From DASYRM01 sp036004405 (lineage in GTDB: Bacteria > Acidobacteriota > Vicinamibacteria > Vicinamibacterales > UBA2999), in NCBI GenBank assembly GCA_036004405.1, contig DASYRM010000037.1:62001-126000 (forward strand): a DNA stretch of 64,000 nucleotides, written 5' to 3'. The notes under the pieces were generated by a model, which did not search any database, was not told the origin of the DNA, and saw only the letters and a program-made list of their open reading frames with translations. Shown here piece by piece: positions 45,947 to 55,336 of the stretch (position 1 is its first letter; each line of letters begins with the position of its first letter). A program made the position numbers and the translations under genes.

Positions 45947-48859
45947 TCAGGCGACCGGAACGATCGCTTCGACGCGCGTGCCGCTCCCCGGTTCGGAGGC
46001 GATGGTCAACCGGCCTCGGACCTGGGCGGCGCGCTCGCGCATGCTGAGCACGCCGTAGTGTCCGGTCACCTGCTCGACGCGAGCCGGATCGAATCCGCTT
46101 CCGTCGTCGGACACGCGCACGCTGACCTGCTCGTCGCCGTATTCGAGCTCCACGTCGATGTGCCTCGGCGCCCCGTGCCGGACGGCGTTGGTGAGCGCCT
46201 CCTGGCAGATCAGGAGCAGCTGCTGCTCCACGGCCGGGGGGCACGACTGCGGCGCGCCTTTCACTGAGATGTCGAGCGACACCGGGCGATCGGCCACGGC
46301 GCGGGCGCCGACCTCGCGCAGCGCGCTCGGCAGCGAGCGCTGTTCCAGCGCCGGCGCGCGCAGATCCCAGATCGACTGGCGCGCTTCCCGGATGTATTCC
46401 TCCACCCGCCGGCGCATGCGGCGGATGCGATCGCTCGTGGTCGCCGGCGTGGCGTGGGGCGCGTGCGAGAGATCGTCGAGCTGCAGCGCCAGGCCGGCAA
46501 GCCCCTGCAGCAGCGTGTCGTGGATCGCCCGGCTCATGCGCATCCGCTCGGCGAGCACGAGCGTGTACTGGGTGTGCACCTTTCGCGCGTGCAGCCGCCA
46601 GGAGGCATACACCGCCAGGAGCAGGGCCAGTGCGCAGGCGCCGTAGAACCAGCGCGTCTGGTAGAACATCGGGTTCACGCTGAAGGCGAACGCGGCGGGC
46701 GTGCTCCACACCCCGTCGCCGTTGGTGGCCATGACCCGGAAGGTGTACGGACCCGGACCCAGGTTGGCGTATGCCGCCTGGCGGTTCGTTCCCGCATCGA
46801 TCCAGTCGCGATCCACGCCGTCGAGCCGGTACTTGAATTCGATGCGCACCGAGTCGGTCAGCGTAGGGGCGGTGAACAGGAACTGCAGCTGCGAGGTGCG
46901 GGCCGGCAGCGCCACGCCCGCCACCGGTTCGATGGTGCGCGCCCCTGCCGTCACGCCTTCGAGAATGGCCGGCGCGGTGTGGCGAGGCTCGCCGATTTGG
47001 TGCGGATCGATGACGGTCACGCCCGCGCTCGTCGCGAACCACAGGCGGTCGTCGTTGGCGCGGACCGCCGTGCGGCTGCCCTCGGTCATCGGCACGCCGG
47101 CGGCGCCGTCCGCCGTGTTGAACAGCCGGTACTGAATGCGGTACCCGGGCGTGGACCAGGCGCGCGCGATTTCGGCCCGCTCCAGGCGCGCGATCCCCGA
47201 ACCGAACCCGACCCAGAGCACGCCCTCGCCGTCCTCGACGATCGAGCGCACGCGGACGGGCAGCCCGTGCGCGGCGGTTACCGTCTGCACCCGATCACCT
47301 TCGACGACGCTCAGGCCGTCGTCGCCGCCGACCCAGAGCGCGCCGTCGGCGGCCGGCGTGATGGCGGTGATGCTGCCGATGCCGAGCTCGCGGCGCGCGA
47401 AGGTGCCGTCGGGGCGCAGGACGCCCAGACGGCCATTGTTCGCGCCCAGCCAGAGGTTGCCATTCGCGTCGTCGGCCAGCGTCACGACGTTGTGACGGAA
47501 CTCCTCCGGGAGTTCGTCCAGCGGCAGCACCTCGCCGTCGTCCGACACCTTCGCCATCGCCAGGTTGACGTCGCGCAGCCACAAGGCGGATCTGGTGTGG
47601 ACCAGCGAGAAGATGCGGGGGATCGTCGCGCCCGAGCGCACCACGAGCGGCGAGAAGCTCTCGTTGGCGAAACGCGCGATCCCGCGCTCGGTGGACACCC
47701 ACAGCACGCCCGCGCGATCCGCCTGCGTCGCCAGCACCACCGATCCCGGCAGCCCTTCGGCCTCCCCGTAATGACGGCGGCCGCCCACTCTGAAGCGCGT
47801 CAAGCCGCGCGTGCTGCCGACCCAGATGCTACCGTCAGGCGTCAGCGCGGTGGCCCTCGCGATCGGCAGATCGGTGAGCGGTGTCACGCGGTGGGGCGTC
47901 AAGCGCTGCAGCCCCGCTTGCGTGCCCACCCAGACGTTGCCCTCGCGGTCTTCGAACACGCACTGCACGGCGTCGGTGGCCAGCCCGTGCTGGCGCGTGA
48001 GGAATTCCACCGCCTGGTCGCCGTGCCGGTCGGACCGTATCCGCCACAGCCCCTGGCCACGCGTGGCGACCCAGAAGTTGCCGCGACGGTCGTGCAGCAG
48101 CTGCACGCCCCAGCCGCGATGCGGGGTTACCGGCGACGGCCTGGCCCCGACCAGCCGGAAGCCCTCGCGAAAGTCGCTGATCCACACGCGGCCTTCGGCG
48201 TCTTCGCTGAACCCCTGCCACGCGTTGCTGGCGATGTCGAACGTGTCCACCAGCACGAACCCGGTCTCACCGGCCTTGCGGCGGAACACCGACGTTCGCG
48301 ACGCGATCCAGAGGCTGCCGTTTCTCGATTCGTGGATGGCCAGCACCCGCGATCCGGCGAGCGTCGGATCGGCGACGGCGTGCCACCAGCTGCCGTCGAA
48401 TCGGAAGAGGCCGGAGGCGTTGCCCGCCCACAACACACCGGCGCGATCCTCGAGGAGCGTCATCACGTATCCTGGCAGCAGGCCGCGATCGACGCCGTAC
48501 TGGGTCACCTTGCCGTTCTGCAGCCGTGCGAGCCCATAGGGACCGACGGTCCCGATCCACAGGCTGCGATCGGACGCGCTGAGCAGGGCGGGGATGGGGG
48601 CCACCGGCAGCTTGACGCCGCCGATGTCCGTCAGCGGAACGAACCGCACGCCGTCGAACTTCACGAGACCGGCGTCGGTGCCGAGCCACAGATAGCCGTC
48701 GTGATCCTGCGCGATGGCGGTGATGCGGCTCACCGACAGGCCGTCGTTCTCGTTCCAGGTACGGACGGTGAAGTCGTCGAGTCCGTGCACGTCCGGCCGC
48801 GCGTCCGCGGACGAATGGACGGCGCAGCACAGCGCAAAGAGGAGGAGTGTGTGTCGCAT
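45947..48859 (-). CDS. Propeller-type sensor histidine kinase (HisKA_3)
   Basis: The 970-residue two-component sensor has a Sec signal (LLLFALCCAVHSSADA), then two periplasmic seven-bladed Reg_prop-type propellers. They are seen as repeated DGYLWLGTDAGLVKFDG, AGVLWAGNASGLFRFDG, GNVWVGTQAGLQRL and GVLWVGFGSGIARLE blocks. A Y_Y_Y domain (RIEFKYRLDGVDRDWIDAGT) and one TM helix (FYGACALALLLAVYASW) follow. HisKA_3 has the phospho-accepting His in MSRAIHDTLLQGLAGLALQL, and the HATPase_c has LICQEALTNAVRHG and VRVSDDGSGFDPARV. It probably senses extracellular carbohydrates. No response regulator is adjacent; the FKBP gene lies 49 bases upstream on the same strand. Confidence 0.95.
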   Translation of the reverse strand: MRHTLLLFALCCAVHSSADARPDVHGLDDFTVRTWNENDGLSVSRITAIAQDHDGYLWLGTDAGLVKFDGVRFVPLTDIGGVKLPVAPIPALLSASDRSLWIGTVGPYGLARLQNGKVTQYGVDRGLLPGYVMTLLEDRAGVLWAGNASGLFRFDGSWWHAVADPTLAGSRVLAIHESRNGSLWIASRTSVFRRKAGETGFVLVDTFDIASNAWQGFSEDAEGRVWISDFREGFRLVGARPSPVTPHRGWGVQLLHDRRGNFWVATRGQGLWRIRSDRHGDQAVEFLTRQHGLATDAVQCVFEDREGNVWVGTQAGLQRLTPHRVTPLTDLPIARATALTPDGSIWVGSTRGLTRFRVGGRRHYGEAEGLPGSVVLATQADRAGVLWVSTERGIARFANESFSPLVVRSGATIPRIFSLVHTRSALWLRDVNLAMAKVSDDGEVLPLDELPEEFRHNVVTLADDANGNLWLGANNGRLGVLRPDGTFARRELGIGSITAITPAADGALWVGGDDGLSVVEGDRVQTVTAAHGLPVRVRSIVEDGEGVLWVGFGSGIARLERAEIARAWSTPGYRIQYRLFNTADGAAGVPMTEGSRTAVRANDDRLWFATSAGVTVIDPHQIGEPRHTAPAILEGVTAGARTIEPVAGVALPARTSQLQFLFTAPTLTDSVRIEFKYRLDGVDRDWIDAGTNRQAAYANLGPGPYTFRVMATNGDGVWSTPAAFAFSVNPMFYQTRWFYGACALALLLAVYASWRLHARKVHTQYTLVLAERMRMSRAIHDTLLQGLAGLALQLDDLSHAPHATPATTSDRIRRMRRRVEEYIREARQSIWDLRAPALEQRSLPSALREVGARAVADRPVSLDISVKGAPQSCPPAVEQQLLLICQEALTNAVRHGAPRHIDVELEYGDEQVSVRVSDDGSGFDPARVEQVTGHYGVLSMRERAAQVRGRLTIASEPGSGTRVEAIVPVA

Positions 48860-48908
48860 GGCCGGAGGGCAGGGATTCTGCCACGAGCGCCGGCCCGCCG
48901 CTGTCTAC

Positions 48909-49592
48909 CTAATTGGGGGTAGGCGCGGCGACGATCTCGAGGAGCTCGACTTCGAAGATCAGCGCGGCGCCACCGGGAATCGCCTCGTTGCCGCGATCGC
49001 CGTAGGCGAGGTCGGAGGGGCAGACCAGGCGCGCCTTGCCACCGACCTTCATGCGCTGCACCCCTTCGGTCCAGCAGCGGATGACGCCCCCGAGCGGGAA
49101 CACGGCGGGCTCGTTTCGCGCATAGGAGCTGTCGAACTCGCTGCCGTCGATGAGCGTGCCACGGTAGTGCACCTTCACCCGGTCCGCCGGGGTCGGCGAA
49201 GCGCCGGTGCCGGCCGTCGTCTCGGTGTAGACGATGCCCGAGTCGGTCTTGATGGCGCCGGTGGCGGCCGCCGCCTTGGCGAGAAAGGCCGCGGACGAGG
49301 CCTTTTCCCGTGCGACCAGGCGCTCGCCGCGCGCCGTCACGAGGGCCTGAATCTTGGGGCCCCATTCGTCCAGGTCCACGGCGGGCTTGCCGGCCTGGGC
49401 GTCGGCGAGGGCGCGCCGGATGATCTCGACCTCCGCCGCGCTCAGATCGAACTGCCGCAGCGAGCGCTGCATGACCAGCCCGACGGCGTAGAGCGTCTTT
49501 TCTTCGTCGGTCTGTGGCACGCCCGGGCCGGCGGGGGCCTGGGCGAACGCGGTAACCGGCAGCAGGACGAGAAGGGTCGCGAGAAGGCGCAT
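48909..49592 (-). CDS. FKBP-type peptidyl-prolyl isomerase, exported
   Basis: The 227-residue protein has a signal (LLATLLVLLPVTAFAQ), an N-terminal helical FkpA/Mip-like dimerisation part (TLYAVGLVMQRSLRQFDLSA) and an FKBP domain: VKVHYRGTLIDGSEFDSSY, PLGGVIRCWTEGVQRMKVGG and SDLAYGDRGNEAIPGGAAL. It should speed proline isomerisation in the periplasm. The family usually has GW where this has CW (Cys-Trp at VIRCW), a minor change. ATG 49592 puts the signal at the start. Confidence 0.92.
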   Translation of the reverse strand: MRLLATLLVLLPVTAFAQAPAGPGVPQTDEEKTLYAVGLVMQRSLRQFDLSAAEVEIIRRALADAQAGKPAVDLDEWGPKIQALVTARGERLVAREKASSAAFLAKAAAATGAIKTDSGIVYTETTAGTGASPTPADRVKVHYRGTLIDGSEFDSSYARNEPAVFPLGGVIRCWTEGVQRMKVGGKARLVCPSDLAYGDRGNEAIPGGAALIFEVELLEIVAAPTPN

Positions 49593-49635
49593 AACCGAGA
49601 CTAACCCAGATTCCGGGCGATGATACGCTCCGCGA

Positions 49636-51360
49636 ATGCGGTTTCTGTTTGTGCTCATCGTGATGGCCACCGCGGCTTCCGCCGTGGCTCAACCAGGTCC
49701 GGCCAGGATGATGACGGCGGCCGAGTGCACCGCCGATCGGCTGGGCCCCTCGATCGCGCCGTCGGCCATCGGCGCTCCGGTCCGGAGCGTCTCGGTGTCC
49801 GCGTCGTGGGTCGAGGCCTCGAACGGCGTGCCGGCACATTGCCGGGTGGACGGCGCGATGGCGCCGGTCGATACCGCTAGCACCGCGCGGCCGATCAACT
49901 TCCGTGTCGTCCTTCCGGCGACGTGGAATGGCCGGGCGGCGCAGCTCGGCGGCGGCGGCATGAACGGCATCATCCCGAATCTCACCGGCGCGGGCCCCGG
50001 CGGCCCGTCGCCCTCGCTGCTCGAGCGCGGCCTCGCGACGTACGGCAGCGACTCCGGGCACCAGATGGTCTTCGGGCCGGGACGACGAGGCGGCGGACCG
50101 CCCGCGCCGGTTGCCGGCGCCGACGACTGGGGGCTGAACGACGAGGCGATCGCCAACCTCGGTTTTCTGCAGATGAAGAAGACGCACGACGCCGCGATGG
50201 TGCTCATCGAGCGGGCGTACGGCGCGCGACCGCAATTCAACTACTACATCGGCACGTCGCAGGGCGGCCGCGAGGCGCTCACGGTGGCGCAGCGCTACCC
50301 GTCCGACTATGACGGCGTGGCCGCCAACGTGCCCATCGTGGGCTTCTCGTCGCTGATGCTGGCGCCCGAGCTGATCCGCGTCCACGAGAAGCCGCTGGCC
50401 AGCTGGGTGACGCCCGCCAAGGTCAACGCCATCCGCGGTGAGTTCATCCGCCAATGCGACGGGCTCGATGGCCTCGCCGACGGCGTCATCAACAACTACA
50501 TGGCGTGCCGCGCGCTGTTCGACGTCAAGCAGGGCGCGCGCAACCGGCACCCCTGGGCCGCGAAGCGCTGCCCGGGCAACGTCGATCCGAACCCGGCCGA
50601 CACCAGCGCGGGCGCCTGTGTGACCGATGGCCAGATCTCGACGCTGGAGTTCGTCTACTCGCGGTACCTGTTCGCCACGCCGCTGGCGCACGCGGCCAAG
50701 ACGTTCGGCATGTGGGTGCCCAACACCGACCCCTCGGGCAGCGGGCTGATTCTCAACGCCCGGTTCGCGGGGCAGGAAGGCGCGCCCGACGGCGCACCGA
50801 TGCACTCGCATCTCGGAGTCCTGGGCGTCACCGGCTTCCTGATGAAAGATCTGTCGGCCAATCCACTGGGCTACGTCGAAGGCGGCGCGCTGGACCGCCG
50901 CCGGCAGGAACTGTCCGCGATCCTCGACGCGACCAACCCCGATCTCTCGGCGTTTCAGAAGCGCGGCGGCAGGATGATCGTCACGATCGGTACCAACGAC
51001 ACGCTGGCCTCTCCCGGTGCGCAGCTCGACTACTTCCAGTCCGTCGTCGACAAGATGGGTCGTGCCACGGTGGACCGGTTCGCGCGCTTCTACGCGATGC
51101 CGCAGACCGGGCACGGGCTGAGCGGGACGAATTACGGTGTGGATGGGGAGGGCAAGACGATTCCGACGGCGCCGATTCCGAACCGCTACGACCAGATCGG
51201 GCTGCTGTTCGACTGGGTGGAGAAGGGGATCGCGCCGGGGATGTCGGTGACGGTGACCGCGGGCGAGAAGAGCCTGCCGCTCTGCTCGTATCCCACCTAC
51301 CCGAAGTATCAGACCGGGCCGGCGGCCGACGCCGCGTCGTATCGCTGCGCGCAGCCATGA
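49636..51360 (+). CDS. Tannase/feruloyl esterase-family hydrolase
   Basis: The 574-residue enzyme has a signal (FLFVLIVMATAASAVAQ) and a tannase (PF07519) domain: VLPATWNGRAAQLGGGGMNG, nucleophile Ser208 in YYIGTSQGGREAL, Asp455 in IVTIGTNDTLAS and His493 in MPQTGHGLSG. It should cleave aromatic esters such as plant phenolics in the periplasm. In most of the family the serine follows a cysteine and the histidine precedes one, and these form a disulfide. Here both positions differ (Thr207, Gly494). A GRWEGE-family gene overlaps its stop by 4 bases. Confidence 0.9.
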   Translation: MRFLFVLIVMATAASAVAQPGPARMMTAAECTADRLGPSIAPSAIGAPVRSVSVSASWVEASNGVPAHCRVDGAMAPVDTASTARPINFRVVLPATWNGRAAQLGGGGMNGIIPNLTGAGPGGPSPSLLERGLATYGSDSGHQMVFGPGRRGGGPPAPVAGADDWGLNDEAIANLGFLQMKKTHDAAMVLIERAYGARPQFNYYIGTSQGGREALTVAQRYPSDYDGVAANVPIVGFSSLMLAPELIRVHEKPLASWVTPAKVNAIRGEFIRQCDGLDGLADGVINNYMACRALFDVKQGARNRHPWAAKRCPGNVDPNPADTSAGACVTDGQISTLEFVYSRYLFATPLAHAAKTFGMWVPNTDPSGSGLILNARFAGQEGAPDGAPMHSHLGVLGVTGFLMKDLSANPLGYVEGGALDRRRQELSAILDATNPDLSAFQKRGGRMIVTIGTNDTLASPGAQLDYFQSVVDKMGRATVDRFARFYAMPQTGHGLSGTNYGVDGEGKTIPTAPIPNRYDQIGLLFDWVEKGIAPGMSVTVTAGEKSLPLCSYPTYPKYQTGPAADAASYRCAQP

Positions 51361-52097
51361 ACGCTCGCCACGGTGTCGTGATTGCGGCGCTCCTTGCAAC
51401 GGTCGGCGGCGGGCCGGAGCTGCGGGCTCAGGGCCCACCGGACCTCACGGGCGTCTGGACCGACTACGTTGAACCGCAGCAGCCCAACGCTCTTGCCGGT
51501 GGCCAGGGTGCGCTCGCTCCGGGTTTGCCGTTCACCGAGGAAGCGCGCCGTAAGTCGGACGCCTACCGAAAGCTGGTCGCCCCAACCGGCGATACGCCAG
51601 GTGGCTTCTGTCTCGGACCAGGCATGCCCAGCCTGATTCTCGGGGGCGCGACGTATCCGATGGAAATCGTCCAACGGCCCGAGCAGCTCACAATCCTTTA
51701 CGAGCTCCACAACGAGGTGCGCCGGATCTACTTCGGCGCGCGCAATGCGCCCGAGGCGGATCGTCTGCCGTTCCGCAACGGCTATTCCAGTGGACGCTGG
51801 GAGGGCGAGACGCTGGTCGTGGACACGACTCATCTCGTCGAGCAGGTCGATCAGCGCTACCCGCACAGCGCGCAGGCGCGCGTCGTCGAGCGCTACCATC
51901 TGACGACCGGCGCCAAGGGCGAGCGGGTGCTCGTGATCGATTTCGAGATGACCGATGCGCTCTTCTACACGCAGCCGGTGACGGGCCAGAAGAAATGGAT
52001 GGCCGTGCCGAACGGACACCTGCTGCCGTACGACTGCGCCGAGGAAGGGTGGCGCCAGCGGCTGGAGCAGCTCGAGCGCGGCGCTGCCGGCAGATGA
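51357..52097 (+). CDS. Secreted GRWEGETLV-family protein
   Basis: The 246-residue protein begins at ATG 51357 inside the tannase stop (ATGA overlap), so it is coupled. A short signal (VVIAALLATVGGGPELRAQG) precedes DLTGVWTDY. The family motifs CLGPGMPSLILGGATYPMEI, LTILYELHNEVRRIYFG and SSGRWEGETLVVDTTHLVEQ then follow. It is the short form of the family, like 25658. Function unknown, but the tight pairing with an esterase suggests a shared substrate. Confidence 0.85.
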   Translation: MNARHGVVIAALLATVGGGPELRAQGPPDLTGVWTDYVEPQQPNALAGGQGALAPGLPFTEEARRKSDAYRKLVAPTGDTPGGFCLGPGMPSLILGGATYPMEIVQRPEQLTILYELHNEVRRIYFGARNAPEADRLPFRNGYSSGRWEGETLVVDTTHLVEQVDQRYPHSAQARVVERYHLTTGAKGERVLVIDFEMTDALFYTQPVTGQKKWMAVPNGHLLPYDCAEEGWRQRLEQLERGAAGR

Positions 52098-52195
52098 TCC
52101 CGAGCGCCCGGCTCGCTGTGACACTCGTGCTGACCGTGCTGGCCGCGGCGTGCGGCACCCCAGTCGCGCGCGTGGTCGTCTACGCGCTGCCCTGA
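52094..52195 (+). CDS. 33-residue mini-lipoprotein candidate
   Basis: An ATG at 52094 overlaps the previous stop (ATGA). It encodes a perfect lipoprotein signal, AVTLVLTVLAAACG with lipobox LAAAC, followed by only a dozen residues (TPVARVVVYALP). Size resembles entericidin-type small lipoproteins. It overlaps the 3' end of the convergent hybrid kinase by 16 bases. It could also be a truncated gene end. Confidence 0.45.
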   Translation: MIPSARLAVTLVLTVLAAACGTPVARVVVYALP

Positions 52196-54696
52196 TCGGC
52201 TCGGGGAATCGAGAAGGAGAACGTGGCCCCTTGTCCGGGGCTGCCGGTGGCCCACACCTGCCCGCCGTGCCTGGTCACGATGCTCTTGACGATCGACAGC
52301 CCGACGCCGGTGCCTTCGAACTCGCTCTCCGAGTGCAGCCGCCTGAACATACCAAACAGCTGCTCGGCCTGAGCCATGTCGAAGCCCGAGCCGTTGTCGC
52401 GCACCGAGAACACCGTGTCGTCCCCGCGCGACTCACTTGTAATCTCGACTCGAGGCGCTTCAGCGTATCGCGTGAACTTCACAGCGTTGCCGATCAGGTT
52501 CGAGAAGACGTGAGTCAGGAGCGACGGGTCGGCCACGATGTCCGGGAGCCGATCCAGGTGGACCTGCAGCCCCTGCTGGTTGCCGGCGCTCAACTCCTGA
52601 ACGATGTCGCCGACCAGCCGCTCTGTCTGCACCACCTGTTTGTCGAGCCGCTGCCGCGACGTGCGAGCGAACCCGAGCAGGCTCTCGATGATTCGGTCCA
52701 TCCGCCGAGCGGCAGCACGGATCCTGTCGAGCAACGCTCGCGCCTCTTCTGAAAGTGCCTCCCCGAAGTCCTCGTGCAGGACTCCGGCAAATCCGTTGAT
52801 CGACCGCAGCGGCGCACGCAGATCGTGAGAGACGGAGGATGCGAACGCGTCGAGCTCGCGATTGGCCTCGACCAGCTCGCGATTTGCCCGTTCGATCCCG
52901 TGCGCCCACTCGCGTCGCAGCCGGGCCAGATCCAAGTGCGTGCGCACCCGCGCGAGCAGCTCGCGGGCGGAGAACGGCTTCGCCAGGTAATCGTCACAGC
53001 CGGCGTCGAGCCCCTGAATCGAGGCCTCCTCGCCGGCCCGCGCCGACACGAGGATGACGGGGAGCGTGGCGGTGCGCGCGTCGGCCCGCAGCTCCCGCAC
53101 CAGCTCCATGCCGTCCATGCGCGGCATCATGACATCGCTGATCACGAGATCGGGCGGGATGGTAGCCACCGCGTCGAGCGCGTCGCGGCCGTCGCGCACG
53201 GTGGTCACCCGATACAGCGGAGACAGCAACCCTTCGAAGTACGTGCGCAGATCGGCGTTGTCCTCGACGATCAGAACGTGCGGCCGGCCCGGTTCGGTTG
53301 CGGCAGCCATGGTCTCTGCTCGTTGTCCCGATCCGGAGCCTTCGGCCAGACGGCGAGCCTCGCCGGCCTGGGCGCGGCTTGTCCTCGTGTCGACCTCCGC
53401 CGGCCTCGCCTCGGCGAGGCAGTCCGTGGGCAGATGGGCGTGCCCTTTTGGAATCGAGACGTGGAATGTCGTCCCGGCGCCGAGTGCACTTTCGACGCTG
53501 ATCTGTCCGCCGTGTCGCTCGACCAGCTCGCGCACGAGCGCGAGGCCGATGCCCGTTCCCTCGCGCAGGTCGCCGGCCTTCTGTTTTGCCCGGTAGAAGC
53601 GGTCGAACACGTGCGGCAGGTCGCGGGGACCGATGCCTCGACCGGAATCCGCCACCTCGAGGCTGACGGCGGCGGGCTGTTCCGCGACGCGGACGGCGAT
53701 CCGTCCTTGCTCGGTGAACTTCAGTGCGTTGGAGACGAGGTTAGAGACCACCTTCTCCCACATCTGACGGTCGAGCCAGACGGCCTCCGACAGCGGTGGC
53801 GCCTCGACGACGAACGCGAGACCGGCCGCATCTGCCGCCGATCGGAACAGCTCGGCCAAGGTGGTCGTGAGTGCGCTGACGTCGGTGGCCACGAACGTCC
53901 CGCGCAAGTGGCCGGCCTCGAGACTGGTGAGATCGAGCAGGGCGTTCACCAGCGCCAGGAGCCGCAGCGCATTGCGCTCCACGAGCTCGAAGCGCGTGCG
54001 TTGCCGGGCGCCGAGCGGCTCGCCGTGGTCAGCGAGACCGTCGGAGACCGGGCCGAGAATGAGCGTCAACGGCGTCCTGAATTCGTGGCTGATGTTGCTG
54101 AAGAACTGTGTCTTCAGCTGTTCCAGCTCCTTCGTCTGCTCGTACAGCCGTGCGAGCTCCGCGTTGGCGCCGGACAGCTGACGATTGGCCTCCGAGACCT
54201 CCTGGGCGCGGGCGAACACTTCGCGCTCGGCCCGTTCGGCCTTGGCGGCGAGCGCCTCGGTCTGGCGCGCGTTCTCGGTGTCCGCCTGCTTCAGTCGAAC
54301 GAAGTCCGTCACATCCTCCACTCGGTGGATGATGTAGACCAGCGCCCCGTCCGGGGCGAAGACCGGCGAATTCACCGGACTCCAGAACCGCTCCTCGAAT
54401 CCGACTCCGTTCGGCAGCGGAATGTCGTACTTCTGAACCGCCATGGTGTCGGCGATGCGTTCACGCCGCACGCGATCCAGCGAGGCTTTGAGGTTCCTCA
54501 CGCCGGAGGCCTCGGGGTCGCTGGGATTGTCGGGGAACACATCGAAGAGCCCGCGGCCGACGATGTCCTCACGGCGCGTCATCGTGGCCCTCAGGTAGGC
54601 GGCGCTCACCGCGACGATGGTGAGCTCGGGATCGAGGAGCAGGTAGAGCCCGGGGCTGGACTCGAAGACCAGCTTGAAATCGCCGTCAGTCGCCAC
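52180..54696 (-). CDS. Hybrid sensor kinase with two kinase cores around a receiver
   Basis: The 838-residue soluble protein has a PAS domain (FKLVFESSPGLYLLLDPELT), a coiled coil, a first HisKA (FFSNISHEFRTPLTLILGPV) with HATPase (DSGRGIGPRDLPHVFDRFYR), and a receiver (VLIVEDNADLRTYFEG, acceptor Asp in DLVISDVMMPRMDG, CDDYLAKPF). A second HisKA (SSVSHDLRAPLRSINGFAGV) and a phytochrome-type HATPase (VRDNGSGFDMAQAEQLFGMF) end it. No output domain is present, so it feeds a phosphorelay. Its start lies inside the 3' end of the zinc-ribbon gene, with an 11-base overlap, linking it to the DUF1552 cassette. Confidence 0.94.
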   Translation of the reverse strand: MATDGDFKLVFESSPGLYLLLDPELTIVAVSAAYLRATMTRREDIVGRGLFDVFPDNPSDPEASGVRNLKASLDRVRRERIADTMAVQKYDIPLPNGVGFEERFWSPVNSPVFAPDGALVYIIHRVEDVTDFVRLKQADTENARQTEALAAKAERAEREVFARAQEVSEANRQLSGANAELARLYEQTKELEQLKTQFFSNISHEFRTPLTLILGPVSDGLADHGEPLGARQRTRFELVERNALRLLALVNALLDLTSLEAGHLRGTFVATDVSALTTTLAELFRSAADAAGLAFVVEAPPLSEAVWLDRQMWEKVVSNLVSNALKFTEQGRIAVRVAEQPAAVSLEVADSGRGIGPRDLPHVFDRFYRAKQKAGDLREGTGIGLALVRELVERHGGQISVESALGAGTTFHVSIPKGHAHLPTDCLAEARPAEVDTRTSRAQAGEARRLAEGSGSGQRAETMAAATEPGRPHVLIVEDNADLRTYFEGLLSPLYRVTTVRDGRDALDAVATIPPDLVISDVMMPRMDGMELVRELRADARTATLPVILVSARAGEEASIQGLDAGCDDYLAKPFSARELLARVRTHLDLARLRREWAHGIERANRELVEANRELDAFASSVSHDLRAPLRSINGFAGVLHEDFGEALSEEARALLDRIRAAARRMDRIIESLLGFARTSRQRLDKQVVQTERLVGDIVQELSAGNQQGLQVHLDRLPDIVADPSLLTHVFSNLIGNAVKFTRYAEAPRVEITSESRGDDTVFSVRDNGSGFDMAQAEQLFGMFRRLHSESEFEGTGVGLSIVKSIVTRHGGQVWATGSPGQGATFSFSIPRADQGSA

Positions 54697-55336
54697 CGCT
54701 GCCCTTGAACTGATCGGCCTCGTCGGCGAACAGCACGTTGAAGCTGGTGAGCGAGCCGTAGCAGCCGCTGACGTACGCCTGCAGCTTGACCTTGGTGTCG
54801 TCGCTCAGCTCGGAGGCGTTGACCTGCTGCTCGAGCGTGCGCAGGCGGTTCCGCAGCATCACCACCTTGTGGAAGAACGTCTCGATCGGCCAGCTCTTTT
54901 CCTGCATGCCAGGCGTACCTGGCCGCAGCACCATCGTGCCGCCGCGCCACTTCGGCGCCGGTGTTACGAGGGTGACGCCCGCCTCCTCGCGAATGATGCG
55001 GCGGAGCAGGAGCTCCAGGTCATCGGATTGGTCTTGAAGCGACATGGGCGGCGCGGTCCTTTCACGGTCGCTGACGAGCGCCGCAGGCGCGCCCGGGGAT
55101 GACGAGGGAGATGTGGGGCTCGATGACGACCCGCGTGGCTGCGGGCCTTTAGGCGCGCCAACACCGGCCGTGCGCGGCCCGCCCCGATAGTTGTGTTGAC
55201 TCTGGCAGTAGTCGCACTGCACGCGGAGCGGCCACCCGGCCCCGTCGACGACGATAACGGTGTGCAGGCGGTCGGTCTTGCAGGCGCGGCAGAAGTCCTC
55301 GACCTCCTCGCCGGCGCGGAAGGTGCGCGAGCTCAA
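54686..55336 (-). CDS. Zinc-ribbon protein of unknown function
   Basis: The 216-residue product has an N-terminal zinc ribbon (FCRACKTDRLHTVIVVDG then VQCDYCQSQHNYRGG, two CxxC pairs), a Ser/Pro/Ala-rich linker and a helical C-terminal domain (FFHKVVMLRNRLRTLEQQVN). The start is a TTG whose last bases overlap the DUF1552 stop (TTGA), so it is likely coupled. The next gene, the hybrid kinase, starts within it. Function unknown. Ribbon plus helical domain suggests a nucleic-acid or protein-binding adaptor. Confidence 0.72.
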   Translation of the reverse strand: MSSRTFRAGEEVEDFCRACKTDRLHTVIVVDGAGWPLRVQCDYCQSQHNYRGGPRTAGVGAPKGPQPRGSSSSPTSPSSSPGAPAALVSDRERTAPPMSLQDQSDDLELLLRRIIREEAGVTLVTPAPKWRGGTMVLRPGTPGMQEKSWPIETFFHKVVMLRNRLRTLEQQVNASELSDDTKVKLQAYVSGCYGSLTSFNVLFADEADQFKGSGGD

